Assembly: GCA_019240635.1 (NCBI GenBank)
Contig: JAFAYA010000022.1
Location: forward strand, 1 to 32,797
Length of the DNA stretch: 32,797 bases
Source of the DNA: Acidisphaera sp.
GTDB lineage: Bacteria; Pseudomonadota; Alphaproteobacteria; Acetobacterales; Acetobacteraceae
Direction of reading: 5' to 3'
The notes beneath the pieces were generated by a model. It did not search any database and was not told the origin of the DNA. It saw only the letters and a list, made by a program, of their open reading frames with translations. The position numbers and the translations under genes are program-made. The number at the start of each line of letters is the position of its first letter. Within the stretch, counting starts at the first letter, position 1. This document shows positions 1-7,621 of the stretch, piece after piece.

Positions 1-210
1 GTGGCGCTTCGACGCCGGGTCGGGCGCCGAGTCATGCCGTGCGATATCCGCCAGCGCCCGCATCCCCGGCACATCGCCGAGATCGGCGGTGCCGCAGGAC
101 GGCACGGCTCCAGCAGCGGCGAGCGCGCGGCATTGCGAAAAGAGCGCGCTCCACTGCAACAGCAGCAGCAGCGCCAGCACCCGCGTCAGCACGGCCCGCG
201 CGCCAGGCAT
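1..210 (-). CDS. small secreted protein, DUF2946-like (partial, C-terminus beyond left edge)
   Basis: Seventy codons are open from an ATG at 210 to the window edge with no stop. The first 30 residues look like a Sec signal peptide: two arginines, then a run V-L-A-L-L-L-L-L, then W-S-A-L-F-S-Q-C. The mature part has two cysteines (Q-C-R-A-L and P-S-C-G-T) and begins to turn hydrophilic with R-H-D and K-R-H. The pattern of leucine run, Q-W, then Cys-Arg-Ala-Leu is reminiscent of small DUF2946-type proteins, which often accompany metal-uptake genes, but this is from memory and the diagnostic C-terminal half is missing. The gene lies 44 bases downstream of the phosphoesterase on the same strand, and that gap holds a TTGCGA-N5-TCGCAA inverted repeat. 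No clear Shine-Dalgarno is visible. It is probably real; the family is uncertain. Confidence 0.45.
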   Translation of the reverse strand, partial: MPGARAVLTRVLALLLLLQWSALFSQCRALAAAGAVPSCGTADLGDVPGMRALADIARHDSAPDPASKRH

Positions 211-229
211 GGCGGCAGTCTGCCGGGAA

Positions 230-246
230 TTGCGAACTGGTCGCAA
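230..246. promoter_or_regulatory. inverted repeat TTGCGA-N5-TCGCAA, candidate operator
   Basis: Perfect 6-base arms separated by ACTGG lie 20 bases upstream of the small secreted protein gene and just beyond the phosphoesterase stop. A close relative sits before the porin gene at 3956-3972. The size and symmetry suit a dimeric repressor; Fur-type boxes of alphaproteobacteria have a similar layout. The assignment to Fur is inference. Confidence 0.35.
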
Positions 247-254
247 GAACTGGA

Positions 255-1610
255 TCAGCCTGGGGTGCCGCGCTTGTCCTGGAAGAACGCCGCCAGCCGG
301 TCCTGCGCGAGCTTCGCCTGCGCGGCGGGGCCGGCGAACACCTCGTGGGCGCGCGCCATCAGCGACATCTTCTTCGCGGGGTCGTCGATCCGGCTCTCCA
401 GGTACTGGCTGAAGGCGACGAGCGAGGCCTGGTTGGCGTTCAGCTCCTGCGGCGCTTTCGGGGGTGCGGCCTGGATCACCGGCAGTTCCGGCAGGTCCCG
501 CGGGGTGGGGCGGACCTGCAGCAGCGGCCCGAAATCGGTCGCCTGTGCCGCGCGCGCGCCGAGCTGGCCGCGCTGCAGGCCCCAGCCATCCACCAGGAAG
601 CGCAGCAGGCTGGTATGGTCGAACGTGTCCGTCAGCACGCCGGGATCGAGCATCGGCGAGACCAGCACCGCCGGCACCCTCGGGCCAAGCCGGTCGAAGT
701 GGAAGCTGCCGCTGGTGTGGCCGTCCGGGGCGACCGTGCCGGGCGGCGAGACGTGGTCGTAGAAGCCGCCGTGCTCGTCGTAGAGGATCACCAGCAGCGT
801 CCGGTCGAACAGCGCGGGGTTGGCGCGCAGCGCGCCGTAAACTTCGCCGATCAGCGCGTCGCCGCGCAGCACGTCGTGCGGCGGGTGCTGATCGTTCTGG
901 CCGTTGCTGGCGAAATAGGTCGGCTCGATGAAGCTGAAATTGGGCAGCCGCCCGGCCGCCACGTCGATGGCGAATTGCGGCATCTTCTTGTAGTTGTCCA
1001 AATAGTGTTCGTCGTTGTGCAGCAGCACCAGCGACTGCGGAAAATCGCCATAGTAAATCGCAAAACCTTTGCCGGCGTCGTGCAGCAGGTCGTAGACGGT
1101 GGTCTGGTCGTAGATGTGCAGGCCGGGGCTGGTGAGCCCCTCCGGCATGTCGACGTGGCCGAGCGAGGTGCCGCTGTGCACGAAGAAGCGGTTCGGCCAG
1201 GTCGGCCCGGGCACGGAGCTGAACCAGTGGTCGCACACCACGAAGGATTCGGCGAGCGTGTGCAGCGCCGGCAGGAAGCCCTGGGGATAGTAGCCCATGA
1301 TCTCCGGCCACTCGTCGGTCTTCGCCGGATAGGCGTGGGCGAAATTCTGCACGAAACCCTGCATGCCGCCGTCCGGCGCGCCGCGCGGTCCGATCTGCTG
1401 CTGCACGTCGCCGAGGTCGTGGCCGGGGTCGTCGAGCACCGCGTGCGTCTCCGTGACGTGCTGCACGACCGGGACGCCGAACTTGTCGGGATTGCGGCGC
1501 AGGTTGTCCGGATCGACGCCCTCCACCTGCTCGCCGACCCCTTGCAGGTAGCCGAGCATGCGGTCGAAGGAGTGGTTCTCCAGCATCAGAACGACGACGT
1601 GCTCGAACAT
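255..1610 (-). CDS. phosphoesterase family protein (PF04185, phospholipase C / acid phosphatase type)
   Basis: The 451-residue protein belongs to the AcpA/phospholipase C-like phosphoesterases, which hydrolyse phosphomonoesters or phospholipid head groups using metal ions. The N-terminus carries the family signature V-V-V-L-M-L-E-N-H-S-F-D (Glu11-Asn12 are the usual metal/catalytic residues). Further family blocks are P-G-P-T-W-P-N-R-F, N-D-Q-H-P-P near the middle, and Y-D-E-H-G-G-F-Y-D-H-V followed by D-H-T-S-L-L-R-F. The ATG at 1610 is preceded by GGGGA at good spacing. An in-frame ATG at 1694 would add 28 residues that do not resemble a signal peptide. Many relatives are exported by Tat or Sec; this one shows no leader, so it may be cytoplasmic. 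It is divergent from the molybdopterin enzyme. The substrate cannot be read from the sequence. Confidence 0.9.
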   Translation of the reverse strand: MFEHVVVLMLENHSFDRMLGYLQGVGEQVEGVDPDNLRRNPDKFGVPVVQHVTETHAVLDDPGHDLGDVQQQIGPRGAPDGGMQGFVQNFAHAYPAKTDEWPEIMGYYPQGFLPALHTLAESFVVCDHWFSSVPGPTWPNRFFVHSGTSLGHVDMPEGLTSPGLHIYDQTTVYDLLHDAGKGFAIYYGDFPQSLVLLHNDEHYLDNYKKMPQFAIDVAAGRLPNFSFIEPTYFASNGQNDQHPPHDVLRGDALIGEVYGALRANPALFDRTLLVILYDEHGGFYDHVSPPGTVAPDGHTSGSFHFDRLGPRVPAVLVSPMLDPGVLTDTFDHTSLLRFLVDGWGLQRGQLGARAAQATDFGPLLQVRPTPRDLPELPVIQAAPPKAPQELNANQASLVAFSQYLESRIDDPAKKMSLMARAHEVFAGPAAQAKLAQDRLAAFFQDKRGTPG

Positions 1611-1632
1611 CGGATTCCCCGTCCGCCCTGGC

Positions 1633-1696
1633 CTGCGCGTTGCAAATCCGCTACGCTGCCGATCGGCTACGTTGCTCACCGGCCTCGTTGCCAATC
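1633..1696. repeat. four tandem 16-base imperfect repeats in a divergent promoter region
   Basis: Four consecutive units with no spacer occupy 1633-1648 (CTGCGCGTTGCAAATC), 1649-1664 (CGCTACGCTGCCGATC), 1665-1680 (GGCTACGTTGCTCACC) and 1681-1696 (GGCCTCGTTGCCAATC). Positions 6, 7, 9, 10, 11, 14 and 16 (C, G, T, G, C, A, C) are the same in all four. Neither the block before nor the block after fits. The array fills much of the 145 bases between the phosphoesterase and oxidoreductase starts and is a candidate iteron-like binding array. Confidence 0.6.
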
Positions 1697-1755
1697 GGCG
1701 ACATCGAGCGTGGCCCGATCGTTACGCTCCTGTCAAATCAACTCGTGAGGTAGCG

Positions 1756-3855
1756 ATGCCGCTCGACCATGCGCCCGACATCCGCATCCGGGGCTCGGTC
1801 TGCCCGCACGACTGCCCCTCCACCTGCGCGCTGGAGGTGGAGGTGCTGGACGGCGCGCGCATCGGCGCGGTGCGCGGGGCGGCGGCCAACAGCTACACGG
1901 CCGGCGTGGTATGCGCGAAGGTCGCCCGCTACGCCGAGCGGATCCACCATCCCGACCGGCTGACCCGGCCGCTGCTGCGCAGCGGGCCGAAGGGGTCCGG
2001 CCAGTTCCGGCCGATCGACTGGGAGGAGGCGCTGGACCGCGTCGCCGACGTGTTCTCGACAACCGCGGCGCGTTACGGGAGCGCAGCCGTCTGGCCGTAT
2101 TACTATGCCGGCACGATGGGGCTGGTACAGCGCGACGGCATCAACCGGCTGCGCCACGTGATGCGCTATTCGCGGCAGAAGAGCACGATCTGCACGACGC
2201 TGGCGGAATCCGGCTGGCTCGCCGGGGTGGGACGCATCACCGGCCCGGACCCGCGGGAGATGGCGCGCGCCGACCTGATCGTGGTGTGGGGCGGCAATCC
2301 CGTCGGCACGCAGGTCAACGTGATGACGCACGTCACGCGCGCCCGCAAGGAGCGCGGCGCGAAGCTGGTGGTGGTCGATCCCTACCGCACCGGCACGGCG
2401 GCGGTCGCCGACATGCACCTCGCACCCCGGCCGGGCACCGACGGCGCGCTCGCCTGCGCGGTGATGCACGTGGCGTTCCGCGACGGATTTGCCGACCGCG
2501 CCTACATGGCGCGTTACGCCGACGACCCGGCCGGACTGGAGGCGCATCTGGCGAGCCGTGGACCGGCCTGGGCGGCGGGCATCACCGGACTGCCGGCAGA
2601 GCAGATCGAGGAATTCGCGAAGCTCTACTGCACGACGCAGCGCACCTACATCCGGGTGGGCTACGGATTTTCGCGCCTGCGCAACGGCTCGGCGCAGCTG
2701 TTCGCCGTCTCCTGCCTGCCGACCGTCACCGGCGCGTGGCAGTACGAGGGCGGCGGCGCATTCTGGAACAACCGAGCCATCTATCACTGGAACAAGACGC
2801 TGATCGAGGGGCTCGACGCCGTCGATCCGGCGATCCGCATGATGGACATGAGCCGCGTCGGCGCGGTGCTGACCGGCGATCGGCGTGAGCTGGGGGACGG
2901 GCCGCCGGTGCACGCCATGCTGATCCAGAACACCAACCCCGCGGTGGTCGCGCCCGACAGCAACCGCGTGCGCCGCGGCTTTCAGCGCGATGACCTGTTT
3001 GTCTGCGTGCACGAGCAGTTCATGACGGAGACCGCGCGGCTGGCCGACGTGGTGCTGCCGGCGACGATGTTCATGGAGCACGACGACATCTACCAGGCGG
3101 GCGGCCACAGCCACATCCAGATCGGCCCGAAGCTGGTCGAGCCGCCCGGCGAGTGCCGGCCCAACCACGACGTGATCCAGGGTCTGGCGCAGCGCCTGGA
3201 TGCCGTCCACCCGGGATTTGCGATGACGGCGTGGGAACTGATCGATGCGACCCTGCTCGCGTCCGGCTGGCCCGATGCGCAGAGCGTGCTCGAGGGACGC
3301 TGGATCGACGCGCAGCCGGATTTTGCCGAGAGCCATTTCCTCGACGGCTTCGGGCACGCGGACGGAAAATTCCATTTTTCGCCGGACTGGAGCCGTATCG
3401 GCCCGGACCACGCGCGCATGCCGAAATTCCCCGACCACATGCCGGCGATCGACGAGAGCACGCAAAAGCTGCCGTTCCGCCTGGTGGCGGCGCCGGCGCG
3501 TCAGTTCCTCAACACCAGCTTTACCGAGACGCCGACCTCGCGCCGGCGCGAGGTGCGCCCGACCGCGCTCGTGCATCCCGAGGACGCGTCGCGGCTGGGG
3601 CTGGTGGAGGGCGGGCTCGTACGCCTCGGCAATGCGCGCGGCGAGGTGCGCGTGCATGTCCGCCTGTTCGACGGTCTGCAGCCCGGCGTCGTGGTGGTCG
3701 AGAGCGTCTGGCCGAACGGCGATTTCGTGGACGGGCTCGGCATCAACGCGCTGACCAGCGACGACCCGGCGCCGCCGAACGGCGGGGCGGTGTTCCACGA
3801 CACGGCGGTGTGGATGCGCGCCGCGCAGGCGGAGATGGCACTGGCGGCGGATTGA
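1756..3855 (+). CDS. molybdopterin oxidoreductase with N-terminal [4Fe-4S] cluster
   Basis: The 699-residue protein is a DMSO-reductase-superfamily (BisC/COG0243 type) enzyme that should bind Mo-bis-molybdopterin guanine dinucleotide and one [4Fe-4S] cluster. The cluster ligands are Cys16, Cys20, Cys24 (C-P-H-D-C-P-S-T-C) and Cys53. Cys146 in S-T-I-C-T-T lies where these enzymes place their molybdenum ligand, so it is the best candidate ligand. The segment V-V-W-G-G-N-P is typical of the cofactor-binding core. A C-terminal dinucleotide-binding domain starts near residue 572. No twin-arginine leader is visible, so it is probably cytoplasmic. The start at 1756 follows GAGG at good spacing. No electron-transfer or membrane-anchor subunit is adjacent, so the redox partner and substrate are unknown. 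Confidence 0.9.
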   Translation: MPLDHAPDIRIRGSVCPHDCPSTCALEVEVLDGARIGAVRGAAANSYTAGVVCAKVARYAERIHHPDRLTRPLLRSGPKGSGQFRPIDWEEALDRVADVFSTTAARYGSAAVWPYYYAGTMGLVQRDGINRLRHVMRYSRQKSTICTTLAESGWLAGVGRITGPDPREMARADLIVVWGGNPVGTQVNVMTHVTRARKERGAKLVVVDPYRTGTAAVADMHLAPRPGTDGALACAVMHVAFRDGFADRAYMARYADDPAGLEAHLASRGPAWAAGITGLPAEQIEEFAKLYCTTQRTYIRVGYGFSRLRNGSAQLFAVSCLPTVTGAWQYEGGGAFWNNRAIYHWNKTLIEGLDAVDPAIRMMDMSRVGAVLTGDRRELGDGPPVHAMLIQNTNPAVVAPDSNRVRRGFQRDDLFVCVHEQFMTETARLADVVLPATMFMEHDDIYQAGGHSHIQIGPKLVEPPGECRPNHDVIQGLAQRLDAVHPGFAMTAWELIDATLLASGWPDAQSVLEGRWIDAQPDFAESHFLDGFGHADGKFHFSPDWSRIGPDHARMPKFPDHMPAIDESTQKLPFRLVAAPARQFLNTSFTETPTSRRREVRPTALVHPEDASRLGLVEGGLVRLGNARGEVRVHVRLFDGLQPGVVVVESVWPNGDFVDGLGINALTSDDPAPPNGGAVFHDTAVWMRAAQAEMALAAD

Positions 3856-3929
3856 TCCCGCCGACGGTGCGCCGAACGCATCTGCCTCCGGCGCCCTGCG
3901 CGCAATGACAGCCGCGACGACGACGACGG

Positions 3930-3958
3930 TTGACGGATCGTTCCGCTTGCGGTAATTG
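3930..3958 (+). promoter_or_regulatory. candidate sigma-70 promoter for the porin gene
   Basis: TTGACG (3930-3935) and TAATTG (3953-3958) are separated by 17 bases, about 80 bases before the porin start. The -10 element overlaps the inverted repeat at 3956-3972, an arrangement expected for repression. Read by eye only. Confidence 0.4.
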
Positions 3959-3972
3959 CGAACGCCTCGCAG
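3956..3972. promoter_or_regulatory. inverted repeat TTGCGA-N5-TCGCAG, candidate operator
   Basis: The arms match at five of six positions. With flanks the site reads AATTGCGA-ACGCC-TCGCAGTT, seven of eight paired. It shares AATTGCGAAC and TCGCA with the site at 230-246, and it overlaps the proposed -10 box of the porin promoter. The rest of the 3856-4041 spacer shows no gene. Confidence 0.35.
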
Positions 3973-4041
3973 TTGCAGCCCGCGCGTGCAGCCTGGCCTC
4001 GCAGTCCGGCCGATGCCCGCCCCGCAGGAGGGACACCACGC

Positions 4042-5529
4042 ATGGGCATCATCCGTCACCGCCGTCGCCCGGGCGTGCACGCCTGCCTGCGCCTGCTGTG
4101 GCTCTGCCTTCCCCTCGCCTGCCTTCCCGGTCACGCCAGCGCGCAGGCGCCGCTGCCCGGCGCGCCGGCGGAGCGGCAGAGCCCGACCCCGGGCCCCGCC
4201 GCGAATCCGCCGACGCCGGCCGCCGCACCCGGCGAAGGGTTTTGGGTGCGCAGCACCCTGCTCGGGGACATGGCCGGCTTGCGGACGGCGCTCGGCGAGT
4301 ACGGCATCTCGCTTGGCCTGCAGGAGACCAGCGAGGTACTCGCCAACATCTCCGGCGGCGGGCGCCGCGGGCTCGCCTACAACGGACTGACCATGATGAG
4401 CCTCGGCCTGGACACGAAAGCGCTGGGCTGGGCGGGCGGCACGGTCAACATCAGCGCGCTGCAGATCCACGGCCGCAGCCTCAGCGCCGACAATCTCGGG
4501 GTCATCCAGGCGGCCAGCGGCATCGAGGCAAAGCGCGCCACCCGGCTCTGGGAGCTCTGGTACCAGCAGGCGATCCTGCCCGGCACGCTGGACGTAAAGC
4601 TCGGTCAGCAGAGCATCGACCAGGAGTTCTCGGTCAGCCAGTATTCCGCGGTTCTCTTCAATGCAGCAGCCGGCTGGCCGGCGCTGCCCTCCGCCGACCT
4701 CTACGCGGGCGGCCCGACCTATCCCCTGTCCTCGCTCGGGGTGCGGGTGCGCGCGCAGCCCACCGGCGCCCTGACGCTGCTCGGCGGCGTGTTCGACGAC
4801 AATCCGCCGGGCGGGCGGTTCGCCGACGATTCGCAGCTGCGCGGCGCCGAGCGGTCCGGCACCAGGTTCAACATCGGCACCGGGGCGCTGTTCATTGCGG
4901 AAATCCAGTACACGGCGAACCAGCCGGCCGAGGGCGGCGCGCCGGCCGGGCTGCCGGGCACATACAAGCTCGGCGCCTGGTTCGACACCGGCGCGTTTGC
5001 CGACCAGCGGTTCGATGCGAACGGCCTTTCGCTCGCCGATCCGCGCAGCAGCGGGGCCGCGCGGATGCGCCGGGGCGATTTCAGCGTGTACGGGCTGGTG
5101 GACCAGATGGTCTGGCGGCCGGATGCGCAGAGTGCGCGCGTGCTCGGCGTGTTCGCGCGCGCGATGGGCGCACCCGCGGACCGCAACCTGGTCAGCGCCA
5201 GCCTCGATGCCGGCGCGGTCCTGAAGGCGCCGCTGCCCGGGCGGGACAACGACAGCTTTGCCGTGGGCTACGGAATCGCGAAGGTCAGCGGGCGGGCGGC
5301 CGCGGCGGACCGGGACGTCGCAGCGTTCTCGCGCTCGGCGTATCCCGTGCGCTCGAGCGAGAGTTTCATCGAAGTCACCTACCAATACCAGATCGCGCCC
5401 TGGTGGCAGGTACAGCCGGACTTCCAGTACGTGTTCATGCCCAGCGGCGGTATCGCCGATCCGCTCAGCCCGGGCCGCCGGATCGGCAACACGGCGATTT
5501 TTGGCCTGCGCACAAATGTGGTGTTCTGA
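4042..5529 (+). CDS. carbohydrate-selective porin, OprB family
   Basis: The 495-residue protein looks like an outer-membrane beta-barrel of the OprB family (PF04966), which passes sugars into the periplasm. It begins with a basic Sec signal peptide ending near A-S-A-Q-A (about residue 36), followed by a Pro/Ala-rich linker of about 35 residues. The OprB body starts with G-D-M-A-G-L-R and L-Q-E-T-S-E-V-L-A-N. A family block W-E-L-W-Y-Q-Q follows, with K-L-G-Q-Q-S-I-D after it. The chain ends in a phenylalanine (R-T-N-V-V-F), as expected for Bam-dependent barrels. The start at 4042 follows a strong AGGAGGG at 4026-4032. It is a separate unit with its own candidate promoter. It converges on the MFS gene with 33 bases between stops. 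Confidence 0.9.
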   Translation: MGIIRHRRRPGVHACLRLLWLCLPLACLPGHASAQAPLPGAPAERQSPTPGPAANPPTPAAAPGEGFWVRSTLLGDMAGLRTALGEYGISLGLQETSEVLANISGGGRRGLAYNGLTMMSLGLDTKALGWAGGTVNISALQIHGRSLSADNLGVIQAASGIEAKRATRLWELWYQQAILPGTLDVKLGQQSIDQEFSVSQYSAVLFNAAAGWPALPSADLYAGGPTYPLSSLGVRVRAQPTGALTLLGGVFDDNPPGGRFADDSQLRGAERSGTRFNIGTGALFIAEIQYTANQPAEGGAPAGLPGTYKLGAWFDTGAFADQRFDANGLSLADPRSSGAARMRRGDFSVYGLVDQMVWRPDAQSARVLGVFARAMGAPADRNLVSASLDAGAVLKAPLPGRDNDSFAVGYGIAKVSGRAAAADRDVAAFSRSAYPVRSSESFIEVTYQYQIAPWWQVQPDFQYVFMPSGGIADPLSPGRRIGNTAIFGLRTNVVF

Positions 5530-5562
5530 GTGGGTGTTGTGACCGGGGTATTCTGACCGGCG

Positions 5563-6759
5563 CTACGGTCGCGGCGCGCGCCGCTGGTGCCACCAGAACA
5601 GCGGCAGCGCGGGAACCGACAGTGCGGCGGCCGCCAGCAGTGCCGCCGCGGGGGTGTGGAAATGGTCGGCCGCCTGGCCGCACAGCGCCGGGAACAGCGC
5701 GCCGCCGATATAGTAGGTGGTGTAGAATACGCCCATGCCGACCGCACGGTGCTGCGGACGCGCGGACAGCGTGCCGACCGCCATGATCACTCCGGAATGC
5801 ACCGAGCCGAGCGTGCCGAACACGAGCGCCGTCAGCACCGGGCGGTCCCACAGCACGAACCCGAGCAGCGAGAGCACCTGCGCCGCGGTGCCGATATTGA
5901 ACAGGCGCATCAGGCCGAGCCGCGGCGCCGCGGCGCTGCCCAGCAGCACCGCCACCACGTTCGGCCAGGTCGCCAGCGTCATCACCACGGCGGTCTCGCC
6001 CGCCCCGGCGCCGCGCACCGAAAGCAGCGACGGGCCATAGGAGAGGAAGCCGAAATACGCCGCGTTGTAGGTCGTCCAGACCAGTCCGGCGAGCAGCACC
6101 AGCAGGCACTCGCGCGGCGAGGGAAGCGCGAAATGCCGCGGCCCCGGCGCGTCGCCGCCCCGAAAGCTCACGACGAAGAGCAGGGTCGCCACCCCCGACA
6201 GCGCGGCCCCGGCGAGCAGGGCGACGCGCCAGCCGAACGCCTCTGCCATCGCCGGCATCACCGCCTGGCTCAGCCCGACGCCCACCGGAAAGGCACCGAC
6301 CGTGATGCCCATCGCCAGCACGAAGCGCGGCCCGGCAAACGCGTCGGCGACGATCTTTCCCAGCAGCACGGAGAGCGTCACCGCCCCCGTCCCCGCCACC
6401 AGCCGTCCCACGCCGATGCCGAACGTGCCGGGCAGCAGCGAGGAAACGCAGCTTCCGAGCGTCATCAGCGCGAGCCCGACCCCCAGCACCGGCCCTTCGC
6501 CGAGCCGGCGGCCGAGCAGCCCGCTCGCCATCGCGACGACGATGCCGGGCGCCATGTAGAGGCCGATCAGTGTCCCGAGCGTCGCGTAGTCGATGCCGAA
6601 CGCTCGCTCGAGCATCGGCGCCAGCGCCGCCACGGTCTGCAGCTGCATGCCGAAGGCGATGCGCGCGAGCGTCAGGCTCGCCAGCACGATCCAGGTCCGT
6701 GCTCCGCTGCGGCCCCCGCCCTCGCCCCCGCTCCCGCCAGGGCGGACCTGTCGGGTCAA
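5563..6759 (-). CDS. MFS transporter
   Basis: The 398-residue polytopic protein has about 12 hydrophobic segments, with G-L-L-G-R-R-L-G-E-G in the loop after the second helix, the usual MFS loop-2/3 signature position. It should move a small solute or drug by cation symport or antiport; the substrate cannot be told. The reading frame opens with TTG at 6759, 25 bases after the acyltransferase stop. No ATG gives a complete first helix, so TTG is accepted; a GTG at the first helix is a less likely alternative. It is the last gene of the leftward fur-acyltransferase-MFS run. A role linked to the upstream acyltransferase, for example lipid or metabolite export, is only inferred from position. Confidence 0.85.
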   Translation of the reverse strand: MTRQVRPGGSGGEGGGRSGARTWIVLASLTLARIAFGMQLQTVAALAPMLERAFGIDYATLGTLIGLYMAPGIVVAMASGLLGRRLGEGPVLGVGLALMTLGSCVSSLLPGTFGIGVGRLVAGTGAVTLSVLLGKIVADAFAGPRFVLAMGITVGAFPVGVGLSQAVMPAMAEAFGWRVALLAGAALSGVATLLFVVSFRGGDAPGPRHFALPSPRECLLVLLAGLVWTTYNAAYFGFLSYGPSLLSVRGAGAGETAVVMTLATWPNVVAVLLGSAAAPRLGLMRLFNIGTAAQVLSLLGFVLWDRPVLTALVFGTLGSVHSGVIMAVGTLSARPQHRAVGMGVFYTTYYIGGALFPALCGQAADHFHTPAAALLAAAALSVPALPLFWWHQRRAPRP

Positions 6760-6784
6760 GGCGGCGTCCGGCGTGCGGTCGCGC

Positions 6785-7621
6785 TCACTCCAGCGCGTCG
6801 CGCAGCCGGCGTTCGTAGTGGCGGTAGTACTTGTCGGTCACCAGGTCGGTCTTCACGACCACCGCGACGTCGGTGGTGTTGAACTGGCGGTCGATCACCG
6901 CGCCGTCGCCGACGAAGCCGCCGAGCCGCAGATAGCCCTTGATGAGCGGTGGCAGCGCGGCCAGCGCGCGGCGCGGATCGAGGCGGCGCGGGTCGAGCCG
7001 GCGCATCTCCACGTAGCGGCTGTCGAGCGCGCGCGGCCGCAGCGCCGGCGGTGCGAGGTGGTTGTGGTAGAGATAGGTCAGCTCGGCGGCCACCGCGTCG
7101 GGGTCGGTGCCCGGCAGGCTGGCGCAGCCGAACATCAGGTCGATGCGGTGCAGGAACACGTAGGCGGCGATGCCGCGCCACAGCAGCTGCATCGCCGCCC
7201 GGCTGCGGTAGCCGGCGTCGACGCAGGATCGGCCGAGCTCCAGCATCCGCCCGGGGAAGCGCATCAGCGGCGCGATGTCGTACTCGCCGGCCGAGTAGAA
7301 ATGGCCGATCCGCTCGGCCGCCTCCTGCTGGATCAGCCGATAGGTGCCGACCACGCCCTCCGGTCCCGGGCCGATCGCGTGATCGACCACCAGCAGGTGG
7401 TCGGCGACGGCATCGAAGGCGTCGTGGTCGCGCCCGACGGCGGCCATCGCCGGCTCCGGCGTGGCTCCCATCTCTTCGTAGAACACGCGGAAGCGGAGCG
7501 CCTGCACGGCGTCGATCTCGCTCGCGGTCGTCGCGATGCGCACGCCGAGATTGCCGGCGCGCAGCTCGCCGAACCCGTCCTGCGGCAGGGCGACGGCGCC
7601 GAGCGGCGTCTGTGCCGTCAC
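6785..7621 (-). CDS. GNAT-type N-acyltransferase, OlsB family (ornithine-lipid synthesis)
   Basis: The 278-residue protein resembles L-ornithine N-acyltransferases (OlsB, PF13444 hemolysin-like), which move a 3-hydroxyacyl chain from acyl carrier protein to the alpha-amino group of ornithine to give lyso-ornithine lipid. Typical blocks are A-L-R-F-R-V-F-Y-E-E-M near residue 45, D-H-A-F-D or D-H-L-L-V-V-D, V-G-T-Y-R-L near residue 92, and E-L-G-R-S-C-V near residue 128. The start is GTG at 7621, and its first four bases overlap the fur stop codon (GTGA), so translation is probably coupled to fur. An OlsA partner (O-acyltransferase) is not in the window. The family call is fairly firm; the acyl acceptor is inferred. 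Confidence 0.8.
   Translation of the reverse strand: MTAQTPLGAVALPQDGFGELRAGNLGVRIATTASEIDAVQALRFRVFYEEMGATPEPAMAAVGRDHDAFDAVADHLLVVDHAIGPGPEGVVGTYRLIQQEAAERIGHFYSAGEYDIAPLMRFPGRMLELGRSCVDAGYRSRAAMQLLWRGIAAYVFLHRIDLMFGCASLPGTDPDAVAAELTYLYHNHLAPPALRPRALDSRYVEMRRLDPRRLDPRRALAALPPLIKGYLRLGGFVGDGAVIDRQFNTTDVAVVVKTDLVTDKYYRHYERRLRDALE

Noticed and set aside
158-173. CAG-type trinucleotide run near the left edge.
   Set aside because: It is the leucine run of a signal peptide read on the other strand, not a separate repeat.
1558-1755. An N-terminal extension of the molybdopterin oxidoreductase back to 1558.
   Set aside because: The extension crosses the tandem 16-base repeats and the divergent gene start and has no leader features. 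ATG 1756 has a good ribosome-binding site and places the cysteine cluster at the usual distance.
1738-5385. A 1215-codon open frame antisense to the molybdopterin oxidoreductase and porin genes.
   Set aside because: It is a high-GC shadow frame: Arg/Ala/His-rich, no domains, and opposite two genes with clear families and ribosome-binding sites.
5587-6882. A 431-codon Arg/Gln/His-rich open frame antisense to the MFS gene.
   Set aside because: It is a shadow of the transporter frame, with no hydrophobic or domain pattern and no ribosome-binding site.
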